Positions 1 through 8,134 of a stretch of DNA of 64,000 bases are shown in pieces. The stretch comes from a bacterium (lineage in GTDB: Bacteria; Bacillota; Clostridia; Oscillospirales; Oscillospiraceae). The notes beneath the pieces are model-generated. The model was not told the origin of the DNA. It searched no databases and saw nothing but the letters and a program-made list of their open reading frames with translations. A program made the position numbers and the translations under genes. Within the stretch, counting starts at the first letter, position 1. Each line of letters starts with the position of its first letter. The DNA lies in assembly GCA_029009095.1 (NCBI GenBank), contig JAQXJT010000039.1, forward strand, positions 1-64,000. The letters are read 5' to 3'.

Positions 1-25
1 GGGGGGGGCCGCCCCCCCCCCCCCC
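1..25. other. Homopolymer tract G8-CC-G-C14
   Basis: The window opens with eight G, two C, one G and fourteen C, so the two runs can pair with each other. No gene or promoter is visible in 1-68. The tract may be real or a contig-end or homopolymer sequencing artefact. The sequence alone cannot decide. Confidence 0.6.
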
Positions 26-68
26 ACTCCTTTCAGTCGTCCCCTCCGGATGGGCGGCGGCAGCGGAC

Positions 69-102
69 AAAATCAAAAGGAGCGCAGCTTACGCTGCGCT
101 CC
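69..102 (-). terminator. Rho-independent terminator of the small RNA
   Basis: On the minus strand a perfect 10-bp stem (GGAGCGCAGC / GCTGCGCTCC) with a GTAA loop is followed by TTTTGATTTT. It lies just downstream of the structured region at 124-261 and would set the 3' end of that RNA. Confidence 0.8.
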
Positions 103-262
103 AGTCCCGCGAGTGCCGTGGGGCCCAATTAGAACCTGCACAAACCGGCAGGTGGGTCGCCTCCTCTGAGCTACCACGCTTCCAACGTCCGGCCCCGCAG
201 GGGGGGCCGGGAGGCCTGCAATCCGCCCAGAGAGGCCGGCGTCCCGTATATCTAATGTGGGT
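72..262 (-). ncRNA. Structured small RNA, 6S RNA candidate
   Basis: No protein is supported here. On the minus strand the segment folds as a long rod. Bases 251-261 pair with 124-133 (CCCA-c-ATTAGA with TCTAATTGGG), 228-235 pair with 163-170 (CCTCTCTG with CTCAGAGG), the centre has a GGCC/GGCC helix, and an ACCTGC/GCAGGT hairpin lies near 134-154. A strong terminator follows. The length (about 190 nt) and the rod with internal bubbles fit 6S RNA (ssrS), the regulator that binds RNA polymerase. The assignment rests on architecture and not on a remembered sequence match. The 5' end is uncertain, and it may be processed from the DUF1292 transcript. It does not look like SRP RNA, tmRNA or RNase P. 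Confidence 0.5.
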
Positions 263-314
263 TTAAATGGGCCAAATCTTCCGACGGGAAGACCACGCAC
301 ACCGCAGGAAGGAT

Positions 315-617
315 TTACTCTTCTTCCTCTTCTTCGTCTCCGGCCTCTTCGACCATGTCCATGTAGAACTCATAGACCCGCTCCAGCTCCTCCTCATCGT
401 CCACGGAGCCATAGAGCTCTTCGCCGTTCTCCTCCACGCACTTGAGGATCACGAAGCCGTAGTCGGGGTCGTCGGTGCTCATGCTGTCGATGTCCGCGGG
501 GAGAAAGACCGTGTAGGTGCTGCCCTCAAATTCGATGGTGTCGAGGACCTCCAGCTCAAACTCGTTTCCGTCCTCGTCGGTGAGGGAGATGTAATCAGCG
601 CCGTATTCTTCGTTCAT
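315..617 (-). CDS. DUF1292 domain-containing protein
   Basis: A small acidic cytoplasmic protein of 100 aa from the ATG at 617. It has the DUF1292 pattern: an opening that reads like 'LTDEDGNEFELEVLDTIEFEG', then 'YGFVILK' followed by an acidic tail ending in a run of Glu. The family is widespread in Firmicutes (YrzB group) and has no established function. A GTG three codons upstream is possible, but AGAGAGG is correctly spaced (8 nt) for the ATG. It has its own sigma-A promoter (648-676). The structured RNA lies directly downstream on the same strand and may share the transcript. Confidence 0.85.
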   Translation of the reverse strand: MNEEYGADYISLTDEDGNEFELEVLDTIEFEGSTYTVFLPADIDSMSTDDPDYGFVILKCVEENGEELYGSVDDEEELERVYEFYMDMVEEAGDEEEEEE

Positions 618-647
618 GGGTCGCACCTCTCTGTGTTTGATGGCTGT

Positions 648-676
648 ATTATAACCTCCCCTGAGAGAAAAATCAA
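648..676 (-). promoter_or_regulatory. Sigma-A promoter of the DUF1292 gene
   Basis: On the minus strand TTGATT, a 17-bp spacer, then a perfect TATAAT. It lies about 30 bp upstream of the DUF1292 start and may also drive the small RNA. Confidence 0.75.
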
Positions 677-776
677 GGGATATCCGTCATTCCCCAACAT
701 CTTCCCCCGCCCCTTTTCCCCCTCTTTTTTCCCAAAAAGCCTTTCTTTACACCTCTTGAAAAAATTTATAAAAAGG

Positions 777-806
777 TTACACTAAATGGGCACAATATGG
801 TATAAT
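777..806 (+). promoter_or_regulatory. Promoter of the class A PBP gene
   Basis: A perfect TATAAT at 801-806 with TTACAC 18 bp upstream. The -35 is weak. It lies about 65 bp before the chosen start codon. Confidence 0.6.
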
Positions 807-870
807 GGTTTCTCGAATGTCTGCATTTGCCGGGCCTGGCCCGGATCGCTTAGAGCCTTCGGAGGTTTCC

Positions 871-3039
871 ATGAGCAAATTGACCGATAACCGGAAGTGG
901 AAAACGGCAGCAGCCGCCGTTGACATGGCCGCGGAGACCGTGAGCGGGGTGCTGCGCGGCGCGGCGCGCGTGCTGGTCACTGTGGTGCTGGTGCTGATTA
1001 CCACCATCCTTCTCACCATGTGCATCTTCGCCTACTATGTGAAGACCTGCCTCTCCACCGATCTGAATATCAGCCTTTCCGACTATACCCTGTCCCTGTC
1101 CAGCACCATTTATACCACCGCCTATAACGAACAGGGGGATATCGTCCCCGGGCAGGAGCTGGCTGTGCTGGAGAGCAGCAAAAACCGCATCTGGGTGGAC
1201 TACGATCACATTCCCAAAAATATGGAGCACGCCGCCGTGGCCATCGAGGACAAGCGTTTCTATGAGCACAAAGGCGTGGACTGGTACCGCACCGCGGGCG
1301 CGTTCGTGAATATGTTTTTGGGCATGAAGAACGACTTCGGCGGCTCCACCATCACCCAGCAGCTTTTGAAGAACACCACCCAGAACGATGACGTCACTGT
1401 GCAGCGGAAGCTGCTGGAGATCTTCCAGGCCATGGAGCTGGAAAAGAACTACACCAAGGAAGAGATCATCGAGTGGTACCTCAACGTGGTCTACTTCGGC
1501 GAGGGCGCCTACGGCATCCAGATGGCCGCCGACACCTACTTCGGCAAGGACGTGAGCGAGCTCACTCTGGCCGAGTGCGCCAGCATCGTGGCCATTACCA
1601 ACAACCCCTCCCGCTACGACCCCTTCATCAGCAGCGAGGGCAACGCCCGGCGCCGCCACGACATTCTCTACCAGATGTACGACCAGGGCTACATCGACTA
1701 TGAGGAGTATCAGCGCGCCGTAGCCGAGGAGCCCCGCTTTGTCCGCGGCGAAAACGACAGCTACGAGGCCCCCATCTACTCCTATTATATTGAGGTCGTC
1801 ATCGACGATGTGCTGCGGGATCTGGTGGAGAAGAAGGGTCTGGCGGAAACCGCCGCCGAGCAGCTCCTCTATCACGGCGGCTACCGGATCTACACCTGTC
1901 TCGACCCCGCCATCCAGTCCATTGTGGACGGGGTGTACCAGGACACCGCCTCTCTGCCCAGCCCCTACCGGGCCACGGACAAGACCTTCCAGTCCGCCAT
2001 CGTGATCATGGATCCCTACACCGGCGATGTGAAGGCCCTCTCCGGCGGCACCGGCACCAAAACCGACCGCTTCGGCTGGAACCGGGCCACGGACGCCCAC
2101 CGTCCCGCCGGTTCCTCCATCAAGCCTCTGGCCGTTTACGGCCCGGCCTTCGATCTGGGACTGATCACCCAGTCCACGCTGGTCAACGACAGCGCCTCCA
2201 TCACCCTCAACGGCACCTCCTGGTACCCGCGGAACTACGGCGGCGGCTACTCCGGCGTGGTCACCATCCGCACCGCTCTCATCAACTCCCTGAACACCGT
2301 GGCCGCCCAGATCATGGATAAGCTCACCCCCGCCGTCTCCTATGAGTACCTCACCGAGAGGATGGGCTTCCAGTTGAGCAAGGCCGACGAGGACTACGCC
2401 CCTCTCGCCCTGGGCCAGTTCACCAACGGCGTCACCGTCCGGGAGATGGCCCAGGCCTTCACCTCCCTCGTCAACGACGGGGTGATGAACACCGCCCGCA
2501 CCTACTATCTGGTAACGGACTCCGCCGGGAACATCATTCTGGACAACCGCCTCCCCCAGAGCAGCACCGTCTTCAAGGCCAACACCGCCCGGCAGATCAC
2601 CAACATCCTCCAGGGCGCCGTGAACGGCGGCACCGCCTGGGAGGCCAATCTGGGCGCCATGCCCGCCGCGGGCAAGACCGGCACCACCTCCGACGAGTAC
2701 GACCGCTGGTTCTGCGGCTACACCCCCTACTATGTGGCCGCCGTGTGGACGGGCTACGATATGCCTTCCTATATGTACTTCAACGGCAACCCCGCCACCC
2801 AGATCTGGAAGCGGATCATGTCCGCCGTCCACGCGGATCTCGCGCCCAAAGCCTTCGCCGAACCCACCTACTGGGGCGGCCCCACCAACATCTTCGGCGA
2901 TCTCACCGAGAAGCCGGAGGAAGAGGACGACTACACCGATCCCACCGTGCCCGAGCTGCCCGGCGAGGACTACACCGTGGAGGTGCCCCTCTACCCCTCC
3001 GACCCCTTTGATCTCCCCGCCCCCCTTCCCCCTCTGTAA
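871..3039 (+). CDS. pbpA/ponA-like: Class A penicillin-binding protein (PBP1A family)
   Basis: A bifunctional peptidoglycan synthase of 722 aa that polymerises and cross-links the wall outside the membrane. One transmembrane anchor spans about residues 33-57. The glycosyltransferase-51 domain carries EDKRF (126-130) and [12 protein letters not shown] (157-168). The transpeptidase domain has SSIK with nucleophile Ser415, SLN (473-475) and KTGT (601-604). The tail is acidic and proline-rich. The ATG at 871 is preferred to the in-frame ATG at 805 because GGAGG sits 5 nt before it, and because 805 overlaps the -10 box. It is monocistronic or weakly linked to rubrerythrin. The family assignment is certain; the exact paralog name is not. 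Confidence 0.95.
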   Translation: MSKLTDNRKWKTAAAAVDMAAETVSGVLRGAARVLVTVVLVLITTILLTMCIFAYYVKTCLSTDLNISLSDYTLSLSSTIYTTAYNEQGDIVPGQELAVLESSKNRIWVDYDHIPKNMEHAAVAIEDKRFYEHKGVDWYRTAGAFVNMFLGMKNDFGGSTITQQLLKNTTQNDDVTVQRKLLEIFQAMELEKNYTKEEIIEWYLNVVYFGEGAYGIQMAADTYFGKDVSELTLAECASIVAITNNPSRYDPFISSEGNARRRHDILYQMYDQGYIDYEEYQRAVAEEPRFVRGENDSYEAPIYSYYIEVVIDDVLRDLVEKKGLAETAAEQLLYHGGYRIYTCLDPAIQSIVDGVYQDTASLPSPYRATDKTFQSAIVIMDPYTGDVKALSGGTGTKTDRFGWNRATDAHRPAGSSIKPLAVYGPAFDLGLITQSTLVNDSASITLNGTSWYPRNYGGGYSGVVTIRTALINSLNTVAAQIMDKLTPAVSYEYLTERMGFQLSKADEDYAPLALGQFTNGVTVREMAQAFTSLVNDGVMNTARTYYLVTDSAGNIILDNRLPQSSTVFKANTARQITNILQGAVNGGTAWEANLGAMPAAGKTGTTSDEYDRWFCGYTPYYVAAVWTGYDMPSYMYFNGNPATQIWKRIMSAVHADLAPKAFAEPTYWGGPTNIFGDLTEKPEEEDDYTDPTVPELPGEDYTVEVPLYPSDPFDLPAPLPPL

Positions 3040-3080
3040 AAGCCCAGAATTTTTCATATTTTTCACAAAGGAGAATGAAC

Positions 3081-3617
3081 ATGAGCAAGTATTCCGGAAC
3101 CAAGACAGAGAAGAATCTGGAAGCCGCCTTCGCCGGCGAGAGCCAGGCCCGCAACAAGTACACCTATTTCGCCTCCACCGCCAAAAAGGAGGGCTTCGAG
3201 CAGATCGCCGCCATCTTCCAGGCGACCGCCGACAACGAGAAGGAACACGCCAAGATGTGGTTCAAGGAGCTGGAAGGCATCGGCGACACCGCCCATAACC
3301 TGGCCGCCGCCGCTGACGGCGAGAACTACGAGTGGACCGACATGTACGAGGGCTTCGCCAAGACCGCCGAGGAAGAGGGCTTCACCGCCCTGGCCGCCAA
3401 GTTCCGCATGGTCGCCGCCATCGAGAAGCGCCACGAGGAGCGCTACCGCGCCCTGCTTCGCAACGTGGAGACTGCCCAGGTCTTCGAGAAGAGCGAGGTC
3501 AAGGTCTGGGAGTGCCGCAACTGCGGTCACATCGTGGTGGGCACCAAGGCTCCGGCCGTCTGCCCCGTCTGCGCCCATCCCCAGAGCTACTTCGAGATCA
3601 CCGCGGAAAACTACTGA
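3081..3617 (+). CDS. rbr: Rubrerythrin
   Basis: A cytoplasmic non-haem di-iron peroxidase of 178 aa that reduces hydrogen peroxide in anaerobes. The N-terminal four-helix ferritin-like domain carries Glu20, E53xxH56, Glu97/98 and E115xxH118 as iron ligands. A C-terminal rubredoxin knuckle holds one iron through Cys145, Cys148, Cys161 and Cys164. The second ATG (3081) is chosen because AGGAG is 7 nt upstream; the ATG at 3075 would almost touch it. The length is slightly below typical rubrerythrins (about 190 aa) but all ligands are present. A strong terminator follows. Confidence 0.97.
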   Translation: MSKYSGTKTEKNLEAAFAGESQARNKYTYFASTAKKEGFEQIAAIFQATADNEKEHAKMWFKELEGIGDTAHNLAAAADGENYEWTDMYEGFAKTAEEEGFTALAAKFRMVAAIEKRHEERYRALLRNVETAQVFEKSEVKVWECRNCGHIVVGTKAPAVCPVCAHPQSYFEITAENY

Positions 3618-3631
3618 GTTCCCCATCCTGT

Positions 3632-3661
3632 GTCCCCCGGCCTTTGCCGGGGGACATTTTT
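3632..3661 (+). terminator. Terminator of rubrerythrin
   Basis: Hairpin GTCCCCCGGC / CCGGGGGAC with loop CTTTG followed by ATTTTT. Confidence 0.85.
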
Positions 3662-3718
3662 GTTCGCCGCTCCTCCCGGAGCCGCCCGCCGCCGTTCGAC
3701 AAAATCTTCGCCCGCTCG

Positions 3719-3749
3719 TTGACAAACCACAGGAGTTAGTGTATGCTAA
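3719..3749 (+). promoter_or_regulatory. Promoter with possible metal-regulator operator upstream of the ZIP gene
   Basis: A perfect TTGACA at 3719-3724, a 17-bp spacer, then TATGCT at 3742-3747. An imperfect palindrome TTAGTGTATGCTAA (3736-3749; arms TTAG/CTAA) covers the -10 box, where a repressor would block transcription. That a DtxR/Fur-type metal regulator binds there is inference from the metal transporter downstream. Confidence 0.7.
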
Positions 3750-3811
3750 TTACCGTTGGTAAACTCCCCTTGGGGAGCGCAGCACAGACAGGGAAAAGAG
3801 AGGGACGAAAG

Positions 3812-4669
3812 ATGAGTGTTTTCGGGTGGATCATTGTGATCACGGCGCTGGCCGGTGTGGGCGGCACAGGTTTGGGCGGACTGATCGGCGCGGTGCTGCG
3901 CCGGGACTCCAGCAAGGTGGTCAGTCTGCTGCTGGCCTTTGCCGGGGGCGTCATGATGGCGGTGGTCTGCTTTGATCTGATCCCCGGCGCCTTTTATCCG
4001 GAGGGCGCCACGGAGGAGATGTCTCTCTGGCTGGTAGTGGGCGGCGTGCTGCTGGGCTACGGGCTGATCTACCTGCTGAACTTTCTCATTGACCGGAGCA
4101 CCAACCCGGAGGTGCACAGCCATTCCCACCCCCGGACGGCGGACGATCTGGACGAGCTGATCCACTCCGACCACTATATGGTCCATAAGAATCGCCGCAG
4201 TCCCCGGCGGAACTACGAACTGTTCATCGCCGGCCTGGTCATGGCCTGCGCCATCGCGCTGCACAACATGCCCGAGGGCATGGTCATCGGCGCGAGCTTC
4301 GCCGGGGACGCCGGCAATCTCACCGGCGGCGCGGGACTCATCATCGCTGTGGTCATCGGCCTGCACAACATCCCCGAGGGCATGGCCGTCTCCGTGCCCC
4401 TCATCAGCGGCGGCACCAGCAAGTGGGCCGCGGTGGGCATCACCGCCCTCTCCGGGGCCCCCACCATCATCGGCGCCGTCATCGGCTATTCGCTGGGCCT
4501 GCTCAGTCCCCTCTGGCTCTCCCTTTCGCTGAGCTTCGCGGGCGGCGCCATGCTCTATGTGGTGTTCGGAGAGCTGCTGCCCGAGGCGTTCCTGATCTGG
4601 AAATCCAAAGCCCCCGCCGCCATGACGCTGGTGGGCACGCTGGTGGGGCTGATCCTTGTCCATGTGTAA
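3812..4669 (+). CDS. zupT-like: ZIP family divalent metal transporter
   Basis: A polytopic membrane protein of 285 aa that imports zinc or related divalent metals. The ZIP metal-site helices are explicit: HNMPEG at 151-156 and HNIPEG at 185-190. A cytoplasmic loop with His residues 102, 104 and 106 and an Asp/Glu-rich stretch (111-120) precedes them, as is usual for ZIP proteins. The ATG at 3812 is chosen (GAGGGA upstream and a hydrophobic first helix). An in-frame ATG at 3743 lies inside the promoter -10 and is rejected. Substrate preference cannot be read from the sequence. Confidence 0.93.
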   Translation: MSVFGWIIVITALAGVGGTGLGGLIGAVLRRDSSKVVSLLLAFAGGVMMAVVCFDLIPGAFYPEGATEEMSLWLVVGGVLLGYGLIYLLNFLIDRSTNPEVHSHSHPRTADDLDELIHSDHYMVHKNRRSPRRNYELFIAGLVMACAIALHNMPEGMVIGASFAGDAGNLTGGAGLIIAVVIGLHNIPEGMAVSVPLISGGTSKWAAVGITALSGAPTIIGAVIGYSLGLLSPLWLSLSLSFAGGAMLYVVFGELLPEAFLIWKSKAPAAMTLVGTLVGLILVHV

Positions 4670-4686
4670 AGCGTCGCAATAGCCCG

Positions 4687-4724
4687 CCCCGGTGAAAAGC
4701 TCTTGCTTTTCCCGGGGCTTTGCT
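4687..4724 (+). terminator. Probable terminator after the ZIP gene
   Basis: A long stem CCCCGGtGAAAAGC / GCTTTTCcCGGGG with loop TCTT, then CTTTGCT. The U tract is short, so strength is uncertain. Confidence 0.5.
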
Positions 4725-4760
4725 GTACAGTGATCCAAAATCGTACTGGAGGCGGCATCT

Positions 4761-5921
4761 ATGAACCCTGTCCATCTGGAAAAAGCCGTGGCGCTGCGCC
4801 ACGAGCTTCACGCCCACCCCGCCCTCTCGCTGGAGGAGGCCCCCACCATGGCGCGGCTGACCGCTTTTCTGCGGGAACATACCACGCTGGAGATCGTGGA
4901 GCGCGGGGCGTGGTTTTACGCTCTCTACCGCGCGGGAGAGGGGGCGGAGAGCATCGCTTTCCGGGCGGATATGGACGCTCTGCCCATGGCGGAGGAGCCC
5001 GACCTCCCCTACGCCTCCCAGACCCCCGGAGTCTCCCACCGCTGCGGCCACGATGGGCACTGTGCCGCTCTGGCCATGCTGGCCATGGAGATCGACGAGC
5101 AGGGAGCTGAGAAAAATGTCTATTTCATCTTCCAGCACGCTGAGGAGATCGGCGCGGGCGGCAGAGTCTGCGCGGCACTGATCCGGGAGGCGGGCATCTC
5201 CCGCGTCTATGCCTTCCACAACTGGAGTGGCTTCCCCCAGAGCGGCGTGGTGCTCATCCACGGGGTGGCCCAGTGCGCCAGCATGGGCTACACCGTCCTC
5301 CTCCACGGCCGGGCCGCCCACGCCGGGCAACCCGGGGACGGGGCCAACCCCTCCGAGGCTCTGGCCCGGCTGCTGCTGGCCCTGCCCGGGATCCACGGCG
5401 CCGCGGACTACCGGGGCCATATTTGGCTGACGGTGGTGGGTTTTGGCGCGGGAGGGCGGAACTTCGGCATGGCCGCCGCCGAGGGCTATCTGGCCATGAC
5501 CCTCCGATCGGAATACGAGGAAGATCTCCGCGCCATGCAGGAGAAGATCCACGCTCTGGCTGCGGAGCTGGCGGAGGAGTACGGACTGGGACTGGACACG
5601 GAGGAGCAGGATGTGTTCCCCACCACCGCCAACGACGAGGAGGAGCTGCGGCGCGTCCGGGCGGCGGCGGAAGAGCTGGGGCTGCCCATCATCGAGCGCC
5701 GCGACCCCATCCTCCCCTCGGAGGACTTCGGCTACTATCTCAAGGAATGCCCCGGAGCGCTCGTCTATGTGGGCAACGGGGAGGACTACCCTGCCATCCA
5801 CACCGCCTGTTACGATTTCAACGACGCCATCCTCCCCGCCGTAACGGAGCTTTTCCTCCGTCTCGCCGGAGGGGCGTGTGGGAGCGGGGCAGACAGTTGT
5901 CCTGCGCTTAAGTTGACATAA
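4761..5921 (+). CDS. M20 family amidohydrolase
   Basis: A metal-dependent aminoacylase/carboxypeptidase-type enzyme of 386 aa (N-acyl amino acid or amino-acid-conjugate hydrolase). It opens with the family motif RHELHAHPALS, then RADMDALP, CGHDGH (metal Cys/His) and HAEEIGAGG (catalytic Glu). A dimerisation domain follows, and a C-terminal metal ligand region is seen in LPSEDFGYY. GGAGG precedes the ATG. The last 15 or so residues (after RLAGG) look unlike the family, and the stop codon lies inside a dif-like motif (5912-5921), so the natural 3' end may have been replaced. The substrate is unknown. Confidence 0.92.
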   Translation: MNPVHLEKAVALRHELHAHPALSLEEAPTMARLTAFLREHTTLEIVERGAWFYALYRAGEGAESIAFRADMDALPMAEEPDLPYASQTPGVSHRCGHDGHCAALAMLAMEIDEQGAEKNVYFIFQHAEEIGAGGRVCAALIREAGISRVYAFHNWSGFPQSGVVLIHGVAQCASMGYTVLLHGRAAHAGQPGDGANPSEALARLLLALPGIHGAADYRGHIWLTVVGFGAGGRNFGMAAAEGYLAMTLRSEYEEDLRAMQEKIHALAAELAEEYGLGLDTEEQDVFPTTANDEEELRRVRAAAEELGLPIIERRDPILPSEDFGYYLKECPGALVYVGNGEDYPAIHTACYDFNDAILPAVTELFLRLAGGACGSGADSCPALKLT

Positions 5922-5927
5922 TATAAC
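5912..5927 (-). repeat. dif-like XerD-arm motif, site 1
   Basis: GTTGACATAATATAAC on plus, which reads TTATATTATGTCAAC on minus. The arm differs from the B. subtilis dif XerD arm at one position. It contains the stop codon of the M20 amidohydrolase. Confidence 0.7.
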
Positions 5928-6167
5928 CGCCAGAGGCTCTTTTCCAATGCGGTACTTTTGCGGCAATTGGGCGAGGCATGAAAGACCTATCCGCGATCCC
6001 CTGTGCGTCGCTTGCCAAGCTGTATGAAGTTACTGCTGAAAACGAAAAAAGAGGGCTGGCTCTGCTGAGAAATCAGCGAAACCAGCCCTCAAATGCTTAC
6101 TTCGGTCGTTCGAATCCATCAAGTAGGTGTTTTGCACCTATGAAAATCGAGCGATTCTTTTAAACAT
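5922..6167. other. Non-coding segment with repeat-like character
   Basis: A 246-bp stretch of lower GC than its surroundings, between the dif-like site and the tRNA terminator. It holds a strong minus-strand terminator (6045-6090) and a small AGGTG/CACCT hairpin (6124-6138). A plus-strand open frame at 5978-6163 (61 codons) has no ribosome-binding site and overlaps the terminator, so it is probably not a gene. The segment also contains TTCGAATCC (6109-6117), a string typical of tRNA T-arms. It may be a repeated or inserted remnant. I see no transposase or integrase. Confidence 0.4.
6045..6090 (-). terminator. Terminator-like hairpin inside the 5.9-6.2 kb segment
   Basis: On minus, GAGGGCTGG and CCAGCCCTC pair across a 22-nt loop that has its own CTGCTGA/TCAGCG helix. 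TTTTTTCG follows. No gene on minus is apparent between it and the tRNA terminator. Confidence 0.65.
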
Positions 6168-6204
6168 AAAAACACGAAAACCGCCAGAACCTCTGGCGGT
6201 TTTC
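6168..6204 (-). terminator. Terminator of the tRNA operon
   Basis: On minus, GAAAACCGCCAGAG pairs with CTGGCGGTTTTC and is followed by GTGTTTTT, about 30 nt beyond the tRNA-Tyr CCA end. Confidence 0.8.
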
Positions 6205-6232
6205 GGTGCGCAGTCATTCAGACCACACATTT

Positions 6233-6317
6233 TGGTGGGGGCGGGTGGATTCGAACCACCGTAGGCATTGCCAGCAGATTTACAGTCTGTCCCCTTTGGC
6301 CACTCGGGAACACCCCC
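6233..6317 (-). tRNA. tRNA-Tyr (GTA)
   Basis: An 85-nt class II tRNA with encoded CCA. The acceptor stem GGGGGTG pairs with CGCCCCC, the discriminator is A, the anticodon loop CTGTAAA gives GTA, a long variable arm is present, and the T-arm is GGTGGTTCGAATCCACC. It follows tRNA-Thr by 14 nt. Confidence 0.95.
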
Positions 6318-6331
6318 ATATTGACTTTGCG

Positions 6332-6407
6332 TGGAGCTGGTGGACGGACTCGAACCCCCGACCTGCTGATTACAAATCAGCTGCTCTACCAACTGAGCTA
6401 CACCAGC
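6332..6407 (-). tRNA. tRNA-Thr (TGT)
   Basis: A 76-nt tRNA with encoded CCA. The acceptor stem is GCTGGTG, the D-arm GCTCAGTTGGTAGAGC, the anticodon loop TTTGTAA gives TGT, and the T-arm is GGGGGTTCGAGTCC. It is first in the Thr-Tyr pair and has its own promoter. Confidence 0.95.
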
Positions 6408-6426
6408 AGGATTACCAGCAAGGGAT

Positions 6427-6455
6427 AATATAGCAAAAAGCTCGTGGTTTGTCAA
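6427..6455 (-). promoter_or_regulatory. Promoter of the tRNA-Thr/Tyr pair
   Basis: On minus, a perfect TTGACA, a 17-bp spacer, then TATATT, ending 20 bp before the tRNA-Thr 5' end. Confidence 0.85.
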
Positions 6456-6524
6456 CCTCTAATTTGCGTTTTTTTCGTTTTTCTCCCCACGGCCCCGCCT
6501 TTTTGGAAAGCGGGGCAAAGCGTC

Positions 6525-7415
6525 TCAGCCCTCCGACGCACGCCGGATCAGCCGGCGGCAGCGCCACTCCCCCGCCAGCTGCAATCCCAGCGGGAGCAGG
6601 CAGGTGAGAACATAGGCAGCGTAGAACACATAGCTCCAGCGGGAGACTGGGTTGATCTGGATCCGGGTGGCGTAGAGCGTGCGGGTCTGATCCAGCAGAA
6701 CCCCCATGAGCAGCACGGTGAAGAGCGCGAAGAGCGTCACCACCAGGCAGCGGTCCCGGTTATCGAAGCGGTAGATGGAGAAGGCCGTACGCCCTTTCAG
6801 GGCATAGCCCCGGCTGCGCATGGACTCGGAGGAGCCCATGAAGTCCTCCAGCGTCCAGGTAGTGACCACGGAGACGGCGCCCAGGGCGTTGCGGAGCCGG
6901 GCCGCCGCGCCTCCCTCCCGGGCGCTGCGGCCGATGCAGCGCCGGGCGTCCTCCACCTTCTGCCAGCGCTCCCGCACCCGGGGTGCCATCCGCAGCAGGA
7001 TGGCCACATAGACGGAGAGCCGGGGGCAGCAGCGCCCCAGCAGATACACCACCTTGTCGCTGCTGATCACCGCGTGAAGGCAGCGGCACCACATGAGCAC
7101 GCTGGCGATCTTCACCGACAGCACGGAGCCGTAGACGATGGCCTCCAGCGTGGTGTGATTGCCCACAAAGTTCACCGAGAGCTCCGTCACGCCGAAGTGG
7201 TGGTAGTAGGCGTAAAAGACGGTGTAGAGCGCCATCAGCGGCAGCAGAAGCAGGTCAAAGCGAAGCGCCCGCCGCCCCTCCAGCGCCACGGAGTAGAGGA
7301 ACGGGCAGAGATAGCCCAGCAGCACAAAGACGGGGTGGTCGAAGGTGACGGCGGCCAGGATGACCGCGGTGAAGAAGATGAAGTTGATAGCGGGATGGTA
7401 GCTGTCAAAGCGCAC
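6525..7415 (-). CDS. ecfT: ECF transporter T component (second copy)
   Basis: A polytopic membrane protein of 296 aa of the CbiQ/EcfT family that couples the ATPase pair to the substrate-binding S component. It has the coupling-helix motif SMRSRGY near residues 205-211 and an N-terminal YHPAINF, also found in the other copy (9790-10677). The start is GTG at 7415 with GGAGGGG 6 nt upstream and 3 nt after the S-component stop, so they are translationally linked. It is the last gene of the ECF operon. Two T proteins flanking one fused ATPase suggest a heteromeric T pair or alternative complexes (inference). Confidence 0.88.
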   Translation of the reverse strand: MRFDSYHPAINFIFFTAVILAAVTFDHPVFVLLGYLCPFLYSVALEGRRALRFDLLLLPLMALYTVFYAYYHHFGVTELSVNFVGNHTTLEAIVYGSVLSVKIASVLMWCRCLHAVISSDKVVYLLGRCCPRLSVYVAILLRMAPRVRERWQKVEDARRCIGRSAREGGAAARLRNALGAVSVVTTWTLEDFMGSSESMRSRGYALKGRTAFSIYRFDNRDRCLVVTLFALFTVLLMGVLLDQTRTLYATRIQINPVSRWSYVFYAAYVLTCLLPLGLQLAGEWRCRRLIRRASEG

Positions 7416-7418
7416 GGC

Positions 7419-8132
7419 TCACCCCTCCATCATGCCGTATTTGTCCTTGATACGCTCCAGCTTCTCGAACATGGGCTGGGACACCAGCAGCAGCGTCAGC
7501 GCCACGCAGAGCCCGTGGAGCAAATTCACGGGGACGCCGGAGAGGTAGAGCATTTTCATCAGCTGCCAGTTGATGGCGGCCGGCTGGAGGAAGATGGCGC
7601 AGGTATCCAGCACCGGGCCCACCAGCAGAAAAACAGTCAGAAACCCGAAGACAGCGAGGGGAACGCGCTTTTTCGGGAGCAGCCCGGCCTGGTAGAGCAC
7701 TCCGGCGAGGAAGCCGCCGAGACCGTAGGCAAACATCTGCCAAGGCGTCCAGGCCCCCTGCCCAAAGACGAAGTTGGAGACGAAGGCCGCCAGCGCCCCG
7801 GTGAGGAAGCCGCTCTCGGGGCCAAAGGCGATGCCGGTGATGATCACAAAGGCCAGCAGGGGCTTCACCGCGGGCGCCCAGATGAAGAGCACACGGCTCA
7901 CCACCGCGATAGCGGTGAGCACGGCGATGACCACCAGCTCCCTGGCCTGGGGGCGGCGGCGCTCGAACATCAGGAAGAAGGGCGCCATGAAGTAGAGGAT
8001 TAGCAGCACGCTGACCACATAGTACTGCCGGTTGGCGTAGCGCCAGCCCAGATAGATGGTAACTGCGGCGGCAGCCATGGCAAGCAGCATGGCGATCAGG
8101 CTGCGGGGACTGTTCTTTCTTCTCTGCTCCAT
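7419..8132 (-). CDS. ECF transporter S component (substrate-binding membrane protein)
   Basis: A hydrophobic protein of 237 aa with about six membrane helices and a central GIAFGPESGFLTGALAAFVSN segment typical of ECF S components. These capture a vitamin or similar micronutrient for the EcfAT energy module. The ATG at 8132 is chosen (AGGGAG 7 nt upstream, and 2 nt after the ATPase stop). The substrate is not readable. The DUF4430 protein in the same operon, a fold shared with cobalamin carriers, makes a corrinoid or other bulky ligand possible (inference). Confidence 0.85.
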   Translation of the reverse strand: MEQRRKNSPRSLIAMLLAMAAAAVTIYLGWRYANRQYYVVSVLLILYFMAPFFLMFERRRPQARELVVIAVLTAIAVVSRVLFIWAPAVKPLLAFVIITGIAFGPESGFLTGALAAFVSNFVFGQGAWTPWQMFAYGLGGFLAGVLYQAGLLPKKRVPLAVFGFLTVFLLVGPVLDTCAIFLQPAAINWQLMKMLYLSGVPVNLLHGLCVALTLLLVSQPMFEKLERIKDKYGMMEG

Positions 8133-8134
8133 GC

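Noticed and set aside
850..3066. A 738-codon frame antisense to the PBP gene, and similar long antisense frames over recD2, uvrA, uvrC, mutS2 and others
   Set aside because: Compositional shadows of the real genes; no ribosome site and no motifs.
3743..3811. N-terminal extension of the ZIP protein
   Set aside because: The ATG overlaps the promoter -10 and the extension is not hydrophobic or conserved-looking.
5978..6163. 61-codon frame starting MKDLSAIPCASLAK
   Set aside because: No ribosome site, and it runs through a minus-strand terminator hairpin. Kept only as part of the repeat-like segment.
6484..6516. GCCCCGC / GCGGGGC hairpin after ecfT
   Set aside because: No U tract directly after it on minus, so not called; it may be an RNA 3' structure.
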